A stretch of DNA of 61,833 nt. It comes from an uncultured Lachnospiraceae bacterium. Lineage in GTDB: Bacteria; Bacillota; Clostridia; Lachnospirales; Lachnospiraceae. Location of the stretch: NCBI GenBank assembly GCA_946403625.1, contig CAMJAP010000005.1:1-61833 (forward strand), in the 5' to 3' direction. The notes beneath the pieces are model-generated. The model was given only the letters and a program-made list of their open reading frames with translations, searched no databases and was not told where the DNA came from. A program made the translations under genes and the position numbers. Positions within the stretch are counted from its first letter, which is position 1. Every line of letters starts with the position of its first letter. Positions 49,392 to 57,034 of this stretch are shown here, in pieces.

Positions 49392-50678
49392 TTATTTCAG
49401 TACTTCCAGAGCCTGCGCCAGATCGGCGATCAGGTCTTCCTTATCTTCCAGACCGCAGGACAGACGGATCAGACCTGCCGGGATACCTGCTGCTGCCAGC
49501 TGCTCATCGGTCATCTGACGGTGTGTGGAAGTTGCCGGATTCAGGCAGCATGTACGTGCATCCGCTACGTGGGTCTCGATCGCTGCCAGTTTCAGAGCCT
49601 TCATAAACTTGCCGGCTGCTTCTCTTCCGCCCTTGAGCTCGAAGGAAACCACACCGCAGCCGCCGTTCGGCAGATACTTCTGTGCGATCGTATAGTACTT
49701 ATCGCTCTTTAAGCCGGAATAATTTACCTTTTCTACCATCGGGTGCTGCTCCAGAAATTCTGCAACTGCCTGTCCGTTCTCTACATGCTTCGGCATACGT
49801 ACATGCAGGGATTCCAGACCGAGGTTTAAGATGAAAGCATTCTGCGGGGACTGGATGCATCCGAAGTCACGCATCAACTGCGCGGTACACTTGGTAATGA
49901 ATGCGCCTTCCTTACCGAACTTCTCTGCATAGGTGATGCCGTGATAAGAATCGTCCGGAGTGGTCAGGCCCGGGAATTTATCTGCGTGTGCCATCCAGTC
50001 AAACTTACCGGAATCTACGATGCATCCGCCGACAGCTGCTCCATGACCGTCCAGATATTTTGTCGTGGAATGTGTTACGATATCAGCGCCCCACTCGATC
50101 GGACGGCAGTTCACCGGCGTCGGGAATGTGTTGTCGATCACCAAGGGTACACCGTGTCTGTGTGCTGCAGCTGCAAAACGCTCGATATCCAGTACCGTCA
50201 GAGCCGGGTTTGCAATGGTCTCACCGAACACCGCACGGGTATTGTCCCTGAAGGCTGCGTCCAGTTCCTCATCGGTGCTGTCCGGAGACACAAAGGTCAC
50301 TTCAATGCCCATCTTTGCCATGGTTACGCTGATCAGGTTGAAGGTACCGCCGTAGATGGAAGAGGAAGCCACGATATGACTGCCGCATTCACAGATATTA
50401 AACAAAGCAAAGAAGTTTGCTGCCTGACCGGAAGAAGTCAGCATTGCTGCGGTACCGCCTTCCAGAGCTGCGATCTTTGCTGCCACATAATCGTTGGTCG
50501 GGTTCTGCAGACGGGTGTAGAAATAGCCGCTTGCTTCCAGATCAAAGAGTTTACCCATATCTTCGCTGGTATCATATTTGAAGGTGGTGGACTGAATGAT
50601 GGGGATCTGTCTCGGTTCCCCGTTCTTCGGTGTATAGCCGGCCTGTACACACTTTGTTCCGATCTTTTGTTCGCTCAT
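49392..50678 (-). CDS. metY: O-acetylhomoserine sulfhydrylase
   Basis: PLP enzyme of 428 residues that makes homocysteine from O-acetylhomoserine and sulfide (or methionine from methanethiol). The cofactor lysine is Lys207 in VTHSTTKYLDGHGAAVGG. Also visible: GYFYTRLQNPTNDYVAAKIAALEGG, SSGQAANF, FGETIANPAL and ADARTCCLNPATSTHRQM near the end. The long insert (about 225-260) separates MetY from cystathionine gamma-synthase. ATG 50678 has GAGGAGG. It has its own promoter and no SAM riboswitch (leader only about 30 nt). Confidence 0.94.
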   Translation of the reverse strand: MSEQKIGTKCVQAGYTPKNGEPRQIPIIQSTTFKYDTSEDMGKLFDLEASGYFYTRLQNPTNDYVAAKIAALEGGTAAMLTSSGQAANFFALFNICECGSHIVASSSIYGGTFNLISVTMAKMGIEVTFVSPDSTDEELDAAFRDNTRAVFGETIANPALTVLDIERFAAAAHRHGVPLVIDNTFPTPVNCRPIEWGADIVTHSTTKYLDGHGAAVGGCIVDSGKFDWMAHADKFPGLTTPDDSYHGITYAEKFGKEGAFITKCTAQLMRDFGCIQSPQNAFILNLGLESLHVRMPKHVENGQAVAEFLEQHPMVEKVNYSGLKSDKYYTIAQKYLPNGGCGVVSFELKGGREAAGKFMKALKLAAIETHVADARTCCLNPATSTHRQMTDEQLAAAGIPAGLIRLSCGLEDKEDLIADLAQALEVLK

Positions 50679-50715
50679 AGTAGTTCCTCCTCAAAAACAT
50701 ACAATAATAGTATAC

Positions 50716-50744
50716 ATTTTAAGACTTTTATACGAAAATGGCAA
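50716..50744 (-). promoter_or_regulatory. Promoter of metY
   Basis: On the minus strand TTGCCA (50739-50744), 17 nt, TAAAAT (50716-50721). The transcription start falls about 30 nt ahead of the ATG. Confidence 0.7.
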
Positions 50745-50774
50745 GAGAATGCACTTCAAATTAACAGAATTAGC

Positions 50775-50807
50775 AGAAACCCGCTGTACACCGAATGTGA
50801 CAGCGGG
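50775..50807 (-). terminator. Terminator of the kdgK-eda operon
   Basis: CCCGCTGT (50780-50787) pairs with ACAGCGGG (50800-50807), loop of 12, minus-strand tail TTTCTGCTAATT. U-tract is imperfect, so efficiency is uncertain. Confidence 0.6.
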
Positions 50808-50851
50808 CCTCTATGGGGGAAGTTGCATTAACAACGATAACGGCTAATTCA

Positions 50852-51502
50852 TTATTTGCGGTTTGCCTTTACGATCTCGGCTGCTTCCGCAACCTTCTTC
50901 TCGATCTCATCGAACTGGCCGGCTTTGATCATATCGCCTTTTACCATCCAGGAACCGCCGCAGCAGAAGATCTTGTCATTCTTCAGATACTCTACTACAT
51001 TTGTCGCATTGATACCGCCGGTCGGCATAAAGCGCAGTGCGGTAAGAGCTGCACCGATCGCCTTGATCATTGCCAGACCACCGGCGTTCTCTGCCGGGAA
51101 GAATTTCACATGGGTCAGACCCAGCTTGATGGCCTTCATCATCTCACTTGCGGTCTGGGTACCCGGGCATACCGGAATATCCTTCTCCAGACAATATTTC
51201 ACGATCTCTTCATCCAGTCCCGGAGCAACGATGAACTTTGCACCTGCTGCCACCGCACGGTCTACCTGATCGATGGTCAGAACGGTACCTGCACCTACCA
51301 GCATATCCGGGAATTTCTCTGCCATAATACGGATGGACTCTTCCGCTGCTGCCGTACGGAAAGTTACTTCCGCTGCCGGCAGACCGCCCTTCATCAGGGC
51401 ATTGCCCAGAGGCTCCGCATCCTTTGCATCATTCAAAACAACAACGGGAATGATCCCTACTTCTTCAAACTTCTGAAAAACAGCATCTGTCTTTGCGCTC
51501 AT
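50852..51502 (-). CDS. eda: 2-keto-3-deoxy-6-phosphogluconate aldolase
   Basis: Splits KDPG into pyruvate and glyceraldehyde-3-phosphate, class I Schiff-base aldolase. Lysine 133 lies in HVKFFPAENAGG, catalytic Glu45 in AAEVTFRTAAAEES, and the phosphate/substrate loop in VGAGTVLT and MPTGGINATNVVEYL. 216 residues, full length. ATG 51502 has AGGAGA. Last gene after kdgK; together they complete KDG to pyruvate and triose phosphate, the shared end of hexuronate (pectin, glucuronoxylan) breakdown. Confidence 0.94.
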   Translation of the reverse strand: MSAKTDAVFQKFEEVGIIPVVVLNDAKDAEPLGNALMKGGLPAAEVTFRTAAAEESIRIMAEKFPDMLVGAGTVLTIDQVDRAVAAGAKFIVAPGLDEEIVKYCLEKDIPVCPGTQTASEMMKAIKLGLTHVKFFPAENAGGLAMIKAIGAALTALRFMPTGGINATNVVEYLKNDKIFCCGGSWMVKGDMIKAGQFDEIEKKVAEAAEIVKANRK

Positions 51503-51592
51503 ATTTTTTCTCCTGTGTAATTTATCGCTTTCCCTACAACCTGACGTTGCTAAATTCGAGTTTCGCTTCGCTCACACTCAATACGTGTTCAC

Positions 51593-52690
51593 TTATCTCT
51601 TAACTCTTGCGCCTGCGCCGCCCATGATCGCTTCTACTTCTTCCTTGCTTGCCATAGAAGTATCGCCCGGGGTGGTCATTGCCAGTGCACCGTGTGCTGC
51701 ACCGTAGTTTACGGCCTTCTCTGCATCGCCGGTAGTCATCAGTCCGTATACCAGACCGGATGCGAAGGAATCGCCGCCGCCGACACGATCCATGATCTCC
51801 AGACCGTTGTATTCCTTGCTCATATAGATCTCGCCGTCTGCCCAGCAGATTGCCTTCCAGTCATTGACGGTTGCGGTACGAACGGTACGCAGTGTGGTTG
51901 CTACTGCCTTGAAGTTCGGGTAAGTCTTAGCCGCTTCACCGATCATCTTCTTGTAACCGTCCAGATTCAGTTCCTTCAGGTTTGCGTCATTACCTTCGAT
52001 CTGAAAACCGAGGCAAGCCGTAAAGTCTTCCTCGTTACCGATCATTACATCCACATATTTTGCTACTTCTTTGTTTACTTCCTGTGCCTTTGCCTGACCG
52101 CCGATCGCACTCCACATGGAAGGACGATAGTTTAAGTCATAGCTGATCACCGTACCGTATTTCTTTGCGGTCTTGCAAGCCTCGATAACGGTTTCGCAAG
52201 CCTGCTCGGAAAGAGCTGCATAGATACCGCCGGTGTGCAGCCAGCGAACGCCCAGCTCACCGAAGATATAATCAAAGTCAAAATCCTTTGCCGTAGCCTG
52301 GCTGATCGCGGTGTTTGCACGGTCAGAGCATCCTACCGCGCCGCGGATACCGAAACCTCTTTCGGTAAAGTTCAGACCGTTACGGCAGATACGGCCGATA
52401 CCATCGGTCTTTTTCCAATAGATCAGGGAAGTGTCCACGCCACCCTGCTCGATCAGATCTTTCATCAGTTTGCCTACTTCATTATCTGCAAATGCCGTGA
52501 TCACTGCAGTGTTGAGTCCGAAGCACTTGTGCAGACCGCGAACAACATTGTACTCGCCGCCGCCTTCCCAAGCGGTAAAGGAACGCGCGGTACGAATGCG
52601 GCCCTCACCCGGATCCAGGCGCAGCATGATCTCGCCCAGAGATACAGCATCAAATTTACAGTCTTCTTTTTTTCTCAGATTCAGATCCAT
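51593..52690 (-). CDS. kdgK: 2-dehydro-3-deoxygluconokinase (PfkB family)
   Basis: Phosphorylates KDG to KDPG. PfkB-fold kinase of 365 residues with AVSLGEIMLRLDP at the start, FTAWEGGGEYNVVRGLHKCFG (substrate gate), and the C-terminal catalytic motif DRVGGGDSFASGLVYGLM. It is longer than most KdgK (about 310), with an extended middle (about 215-260). ATG 52690 has AAAGGGGAAG upstream; the longer frame from 52786 would run through the promoter and operator and is rejected. Followed 90 nt downstream by eda. Confidence 0.9.
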   Translation of the reverse strand: MDLNLRKKEDCKFDAVSLGEIMLRLDPGEGRIRTARSFTAWEGGGEYNVVRGLHKCFGLNTAVITAFADNEVGKLMKDLIEQGGVDTSLIYWKKTDGIGRICRNGLNFTERGFGIRGAVGCSDRANTAISQATAKDFDFDYIFGELGVRWLHTGGIYAALSEQACETVIEACKTAKKYGTVISYDLNYRPSMWSAIGGQAKAQEVNKEVAKYVDVMIGNEEDFTACLGFQIEGNDANLKELNLDGYKKMIGEAAKTYPNFKAVATTLRTVRTATVNDWKAICWADGEIYMSKEYNGLEIMDRVGGGDSFASGLVYGLMTTGDAEKAVNYGAAHGALAMTTPGDTSMASKEEVEAIMGGAGARVKR

Positions 52691-52740
52691 CTTAACTTCC
52701 CCTTTCGTGTTGAAAAACACATCCGTGCGCCTGCTTTGTT

Positions 52741-52754
52741 TGTAAGCGCTTACA
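52741..52754. promoter_or_regulatory. Palindromic LacI/CcpA-type operator
   Basis: TGTAAGCGCTTACA is a perfect 14-bp palindrome with the central CG characteristic of LacI-family sites and a good fit to CcpA cre boxes. It lies just downstream of the predicted kdgK transcription start, a position suited to repression by a uronate-specific LacI regulator or by CcpA. Confidence 0.8.
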
Positions 52755-52766
52755 TAGTCTATGTTT

Positions 52767-52794
52767 ATTATAGACGAGTTTTGCACTTTGTCAA
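52767..52794 (-). promoter_or_regulatory. Consensus promoter of kdgK-eda
   Basis: On the minus strand TTGACA (52789-52794), 16 nt, TATAAT (52767-52772). Both hexamers are perfect. Such a strong promoter next to an operator implies control mainly by repression. Confidence 0.85.
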
Positions 52795-52802
52795 GGGGAA
52801 AA

Positions 52803-52836
52803 TAAAAAACTCTCCTGCCGGCATTTCGCAGGAGAG
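52803..52836 (-). terminator. Terminator of nadE
   Basis: CTCTCCTG (52810-52817) pairs with CAGGAGAG (52829-52836); minus-strand tail TTTTTTATT. Classic rho-independent form. Confidence 0.9.
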
Positions 52837-52857
52837 CATTCTTCTTAAGTATCGGGA

Positions 52858-53598
52858 TCAGCCTAATGGATCCAAAACAGGCGGACGCATCCGCTTGTGC
52901 ATATTGGCCGCTTCTTTGCGACGGATCTTTTCGTCAACATCCGCATCCCCGCAGGTTCCGAAACGGATGTACTTATGGATATTCGCATATTTGATGCCCA
53001 GCTTTTCTTCGTCGCTCTTGCCCGACAGACCGTCATTCGGCGTCTTTTCCACCAGTTTCTTCGGCAGCTCCGGCATGGTCTTGCCGACTTCCACCACTTC
53101 CACGCTGGTCAGTGCCCCCAGCGGGTTGAAGTCACAGCTGGTATCGCCGTCCTTGGTGCAATAGCCCACGGTAGCTTCCGACAGATTGCCGGTGCCGCAC
53201 AGTCTGGCTCCCAGGGCCTGTGCCACATAACGCAGGGTGGTCATCCGCAGACGGGGCGCCACGTTGACATTGCTCTCCTGCGAAAACGGGATCTCCTCTG
53301 CTGCCTTCAGCAAGGCCGTATGGATCTCTCCGATATTGATCGTATAGTTCGGGATTCCCAGGCTTTCGCATACCCTGATCGAATCGGCAATATCCGCCTG
53401 CTTCTGATCCGGCAGCATCACACCGGTCACATTTTCTTTTCCCAGGGCTCTGGCGCACAATGCGGCCGCCACCGTGGAATCTTTTCCGCCGGAAATGCCC
53501 AGCACCACTTTGTCAAAGCCGTACTGCTGCGCATGCTCTTTGATCATCGCGACCAGCCGGTCTCTCACCGCCTCTGCATCAAACTTGTATTCTGCCAT
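52858..53598 (-). CDS. nadE: Ammonia-dependent NAD synthetase
   Basis: Converts deamido-NAD to NAD with ATP and ammonia. The PP-loop SGGKDS is at 36-41 (VVLGISGGKDSTVAAAL), followed by LPDQKQADIADSIRVCESLG, GTGNLSEATVGYCTKDGD and KTPNDGLSGKSDEEKLGI. 246 residues without an N-terminal nitrilase, so it uses free ammonia. ATG 53598 with GGGAGG upstream. Single gene with its own consensus promoter and terminator. Confidence 0.93.
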   Translation of the reverse strand: MAEYKFDAEAVRDRLVAMIKEHAQQYGFDKVVLGISGGKDSTVAAALCARALGKENVTGVMLPDQKQADIADSIRVCESLGIPNYTINIGEIHTALLKAAEEIPFSQESNVNVAPRLRMTTLRYVAQALGARLCGTGNLSEATVGYCTKDGDTSCDFNPLGALTSVEVVEVGKTMPELPKKLVEKTPNDGLSGKSDEEKLGIKYANIHKYIRFGTCGDADVDEKIRRKEAANMHKRMRPPVLDPLG

Positions 53599-53643
53599 AG
53601 TTTTACCTCCCTTTGTATGCGTTGTTCTGTTATTATCATTTGT

Positions 53644-53672
53644 ATTATATCAGTCAAAACCGATTCTGTCAA
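53644..53672 (-). promoter_or_regulatory. Promoter of nadE
   Basis: On the minus strand TTGACA (53667-53672), 17 nt, TATAAT (53644-53649): a perfect consensus promoter. No recognisable regulator site next to it. Confidence 0.85.
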
Positions 53673-53682
53673 TCACCGAAGA

Positions 53683-53712
53683 TTGACGCACCGCCATTAC
53701 AGAGTATATAAT
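53683..53712 (+). promoter_or_regulatory. Promoter of the small membrane protein gene
   Basis: TTGACG (53683-53688), 18 nt, TATAAT (53707-53712). The ATG is at 53722, so the expected start site lies about 3 nt ahead of it, giving a nearly leaderless mRNA. Confidence 0.6.
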
Positions 53713-53721
53713 GGGGAAGTT

Positions 53722-54288
53722 ATGAAAAAACTTGAAAAAATGGAGGAAGTCAAAAAACCGGCTTCCGCACAAACCGACTCCAAAAATCAAAAACAACCGA
53801 AACTGTCCACCCCGCTGTTTTTGCTGCTCTGCCATCTGATCTGCATCGTATTGTTTATCCTGTGCTATCTGGCAGACTGGGCGCTGGGGGATACGGAATC
53901 GCAAAACATCACCTCGGTGGCGGTATTTTTCCTGCCGGTCCTGGTGGCCGCGGCGATCATCTTATGGGACCTCAAACTGCCGGACAACGCCCGTTTAAGC
54001 AGCCCCGCCTTTATGGTAGCCTGCTTTTTTACGATCGGTGTTGTCTGGATCCTCATTTATCTTCGGATCTTTGACGTGTTCCATCCGGTCGCTTCCGATG
54101 CCGCATCCGCAACGATGCCGAGCAGTTATTCCAACGATATGGCACTGAGCATTTTCGTCTTCGGGATCATATACACGCTTACGGATACCGTTCTGATGAC
54201 GATCTACTTTATCTTCCGATGGATCCTGTCCATGATCCGGGAAAACAAACCGGCAAAGGAGTCTCCGAAACAGAAAAAAAAGAAATAA
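53722..54288 (+). CDS. Unknown four-helix membrane protein
   Basis: A 188-residue protein: charged N-terminal tail rich in Lys/Glu/Gln (about 1-32), four membrane helices (LFLLLCHLICIVLFILCYLA; VAVFFLPVLVAAAIILWDL; FMVACFFTIGVVWILIYL; IFVFGIIYTLTDTVLMTIYF) and a basic C-terminal tail ending KKKK. I do not recognise the family. ATG 53722 has GGGGAAG in front. A longer frame in the same phase extends through nadE antisense and is not real. Single gene between nadE and the convergent GGDEF/EAL gene. Confidence 0.7.
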   Translation: MKKLEKMEEVKKPASAQTDSKNQKQPKLSTPLFLLLCHLICIVLFILCYLADWALGDTESQNITSVAVFFLPVLVAAAIILWDLKLPDNARLSSPAFMVACFFTIGVVWILIYLRIFDVFHPVASDAASATMPSSYSNDMALSIFVFGIIYTLTDTVLMTIYFIFRWILSMIRENKPAKESPKQKKKK

Positions 54289-54289
54289 G

Positions 54290-54321
54290 AAAACCGCAGT
54301 TCGTCACAGAGCTGCGGTTTT
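54290..54321. terminator. Bidirectional terminator
   Basis: AAAACCGCAG (54290-54299) pairs with CTGCGGTTTT (54312-54321), loop of 12, T-rich tails on both strands. Serves the membrane protein and the convergent GGDEF/EAL gene. Confidence 0.85.
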
Positions 54322-54323
54322 GT

Positions 54324-55979
54324 TTATTTATACTGTTTGTTCTTGAGTCGTTTCTCAAAATCATCCCGTTGCAGTGGTTTATCGTAATAATATCCCTGGA
54401 TCACATAGCAGCCCACGCTGTTGACAAAGAAGAGCTGGTCATCACGCTCCACACCTTCCGTCAGGGTTTCGATCCCCAGTTCTGCTGCCATATGAATGAT
54501 ATCCCGCAGGATGATCTCGTCCTTCCAGGAGAAATCGTTGCTGTTCACAAAGGAACGGTCGATCTTTAAGGTATGCACACGGAATTCCCGCAAGGTGGAC
54601 AGCGAAGAATAGCCCGATCCGAAATCATCAATCGCCGTCATGATCCCGTAATGATACAGCTTGTCAATGAACGCCGCCAACTCTCCGTGCTCTGCCGAGT
54701 CCACGGTCTCCGTCACTTCCACTTCGATCAGATTCTTGTCAATGCCGGATTCCTCAATGATCGCATTGATATTTTCCGCCAGATGCTTGTCCGCCAGGTC
54801 CTTTCTGGAAAAGTTCACCGAAACCGGAACCGGCTCATACCCTTCCCCGATCCATTTCTTCAGATCCGCACAGGTACGGCGCAGCACATAATAATCCAGT
54901 GTCACGATCAGTCCGTTCTCTTCCAGCGGCGGAAGAAACGCGCCCGGTGAGATCATCTTTCCGTCCCGGAACCACCGCACCAGACTTTCCGCACCCACCA
55001 GCTGCTTCGTGCGGGAATCCACCTTAGGCTGATAAAATACCTGAAACTCTTCCTGATCCAATGCCGCCTGGTAATGTACCAGCACGCCTTTGCGCTCCGA
55101 TACCATATCCAGCATCCGCTCGGTCGCATAGGCAACCGGCTTGTGCAGCACATTTTTGGCCTGATTGAGCGCCACCACCGGACGATTGATCACATCCGCC
55201 GGATCGATCTTGTCTTCCACGATCTCCCAGATCCCCGCCCGGCTGGCCAGATGCACTTCCTCATCCATCTTCGGTAATACCACGGGTACATCGGCAATAT
55301 AGCGGATAAAATCGTCCTTGCGGCTCTTGCGCAGCAGCACGGCAAAATTGTCTCCGCCCATATGCGCCGCGATCTCATCCTCTTCCAAAAAGGCTTTGAT
55401 GATCTCGGCGTACTTGCGGATCAGTTCATCCCCTTTCTGGTGTCCCAGTCGTTTATTGATGTTTCCGAAACTCTCGATATTGATATAGAAGGCATCGTAG
55501 AAAGAAAGCGGCACGCTCTCATCCATCAGCCAGATGACCTTTTTGATATATCCGCTGTAATTGAGCAGCCCCGTCAGATGATGTGTGGTACTGCTGTCCT
55601 GGAATGCCCGCACGGCCTGCAGGCTCAACAGATAATAATAGATATCCATCGCATACAGTTCCAGGATCTCTTTTTCATCCTCCGTAAACCGGTTTGCGAT
55701 CGGATAAAAATTCAACTTTACTTCGTAAATACTGTTATACTGATAATTCAGCACATAGGGATCCGAGCCCCCACGCTTGATCGTGCGGTCTTCAAACAAC
55801 GAAAACTTCTTTCGGTTTTTAATGATCGCTGTATCTCCCTGCTGTTTCGCTTCGATCTTCCAGATATGGTAACGGTTCCCCATTTCCGAAAGTGCTTCCC
55901 TCACCGTTTCCAGTTTGGCGGGGAGCTGCGTCAGATTGCGCAGGAATTTTTGATGCAGACGACGATCCGTTTCCTTCAT
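54324..55979 (-). CDS. GGDEF-EAL protein, probable c-di-GMP phosphodiesterase
   Basis: About 551 residues, no membrane helix. The N-terminal 130 residues are an unassigned sensory region. The GGDEF domain (about 150-300) has MGGDNF in place of GGDEF, so cyclase activity is unlikely. The EAL domain (about 310-545) reads AESLVRW where EAL usually stands, keeping the metal-binding Glu; VSVNFSRKDL, IEVEVTETVDS, AIDDFGSGYSSL and IKTL-like LKIDRSFV follow, so hydrolysis of c-di-GMP is plausible. Start at ATG 55979 (GTG 55988 also possible). It is alone in the transcript, ending at the 54290 hairpin. Confidence 0.9.
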   Translation of the reverse strand: MKETDRRLHQKFLRNLTQLPAKLETVREALSEMGNRYHIWKIEAKQQGDTAIIKNRKKFSLFEDRTIKRGGSDPYVLNYQYNSIYEVKLNFYPIANRFTEDEKEILELYAMDIYYYLLSLQAVRAFQDSSTTHHLTGLLNYSGYIKKVIWLMDESVPLSFYDAFYINIESFGNINKRLGHQKGDELIRKYAEIIKAFLEEDEIAAHMGGDNFAVLLRKSRKDDFIRYIADVPVVLPKMDEEVHLASRAGIWEIVEDKIDPADVINRPVVALNQAKNVLHKPVAYATERMLDMVSERKGVLVHYQAALDQEEFQVFYQPKVDSRTKQLVGAESLVRWFRDGKMISPGAFLPPLEENGLIVTLDYYVLRRTCADLKKWIGEGYEPVPVSVNFSRKDLADKHLAENINAIIEESGIDKNLIEVEVTETVDSAEHGELAAFIDKLYHYGIMTAIDDFGSGYSSLSTLREFRVHTLKIDRSFVNSNDFSWKDEIILRDIIHMAAELGIETLTEGVERDDQLFFVNSVGCYVIQGYYYDKPLQRDDFEKRLKNKQYK

Positions 55980-56062
55980 CGTGATCACAACCTTTGCTGT
56001 TTGTATCGCCTAATCTTATTTTAACAAATAAAAGATGTTTGTGAAAGTGCTTTCAGAAAAAT

Positions 56063-57034
56063 TTATAATATCTCGTGTACGCCCGCCAGGTATTCCGCCG
56101 TATTTTTGGACTTTCGGATCTTTTTGAGCGACTTTTCCTGCTCCGCAAACATCGAACCCATCGCCCCCCACAGCTCCTTCATATGGAACAATAACGGCAT
56201 CTCTCCGTCAAAGATCTCCTGATAGCTGTAGAAGATGCGGTCGTGAAAAGCCCGCAGCTCTTCCTTCGTCGCTTCGCCGCTCTCCTGCGGATCGTCGGCA
56301 TGACAGAGCATTCTGGCCAGCGCCGGATTTTTCAATATGCCGCGTCCCAGCATCACTGCCTTCACCGGTTTATCGGTGCTGCTGCCGATCTGCGCCATCT
56401 TCTCTTGGTAGTCCGTCACCCGGAAAATATCCCCGTTGTAGACCACCGGCATCTTACACTTTTCCAGTGCACGGCAAAAGTACTCCATCCGCACGCTGCC
56501 CCTATACTGGTCGGCCTGCACGCGCGGGTGGATGATCAGTTCCGTCATCGGATATTGGTTGTAGATCTCCAGAATGCGTTCAAACTCCGCCGGGTCATAC
56601 ATGCCCAGCCTTGTCTTGACTGAGACCTTGCACCGGCATTTTTCAAACACTTCGTTCAAAAACCGGTCCAGCGCTTCGGTATCCTTTAAGATCCCCGAGC
56701 CCTTTCCGTGACCGACCACCGTTTTGGACGGACAGCCGGCGTTTAGGTTGATCTCGTTATAGCCGTACTGCTCGCAGATCTCGTGGGAGAGTTCCGCAAA
56801 ATCCGCGGCCTTGTTGGTCAGAAGCTGCGGGATCAGCGGGATGCCGACGTTGTTCTCCGGCAGCAGCCCGCGCCGCTCTTTGCTCTGCATTCCCTTTTTC
56901 GGCCGTGGCGCAATGAACGGAGTAAAGTATCGCACGATCCCTTCCCCGAAAAATTCATGCACCGCGTTCCGATAGATAAATCCCGTGATCCCCTCCATCG
57001 GGGCCAGGTAAAACTGCTTATTGTTCTGTGTCAT
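56063..57034 (-). CDS. dus: tRNA-dihydrouridine synthase
   Basis: FMN enzyme reducing uridines of tRNA. 323 residues: YLAPMEGITGFIYRNAV at the start (FMN site), INLNAGCPSKTVVGHGKGSGIL with Cys101 in the GCP motif, VSVKTRLGM, LIIHPRVQADQYRG and VVYNGDIFRV. It resembles the DusC-like branch common in Firmicutes with MEGIT rather than AGVTD. ATG 57034 follows the GH120 stop with no gap (TAAATG), so it is probably translated from the same mRNA. Confidence 0.9.
   Translation of the reverse strand: MTQNNKQFYLAPMEGITGFIYRNAVHEFFGEGIVRYFTPFIAPRPKKGMQSKERRGLLPENNVGIPLIPQLLTNKAADFAELSHEICEQYGYNEINLNAGCPSKTVVGHGKGSGILKDTEALDRFLNEVFEKCRCKVSVKTRLGMYDPAEFERILEIYNQYPMTELIIHPRVQADQYRGSVRMEYFCRALEKCKMPVVYNGDIFRVTDYQEKMAQIGSSTDKPVKAVMLGRGILKNPALARMLCHADDPQESGEATKEELRAFHDRIFYSYQEIFDGEMPLLFHMKELWGAMGSMFAEQEKSLKKIRKSKNTAEYLAGVHEIL

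Noticed and set aside
50679-50780. SAM riboswitch ahead of metY
   Set aside because: The predicted leader is about 30 nt, too short, and no kink-turn or anti-terminator is visible.
51503-51592. Attenuator between kdgK and eda
   Set aside because: The GAGT...ACTC pairing is only 4 bp and no U-tract follows; treated as a plain intergenic spacer.
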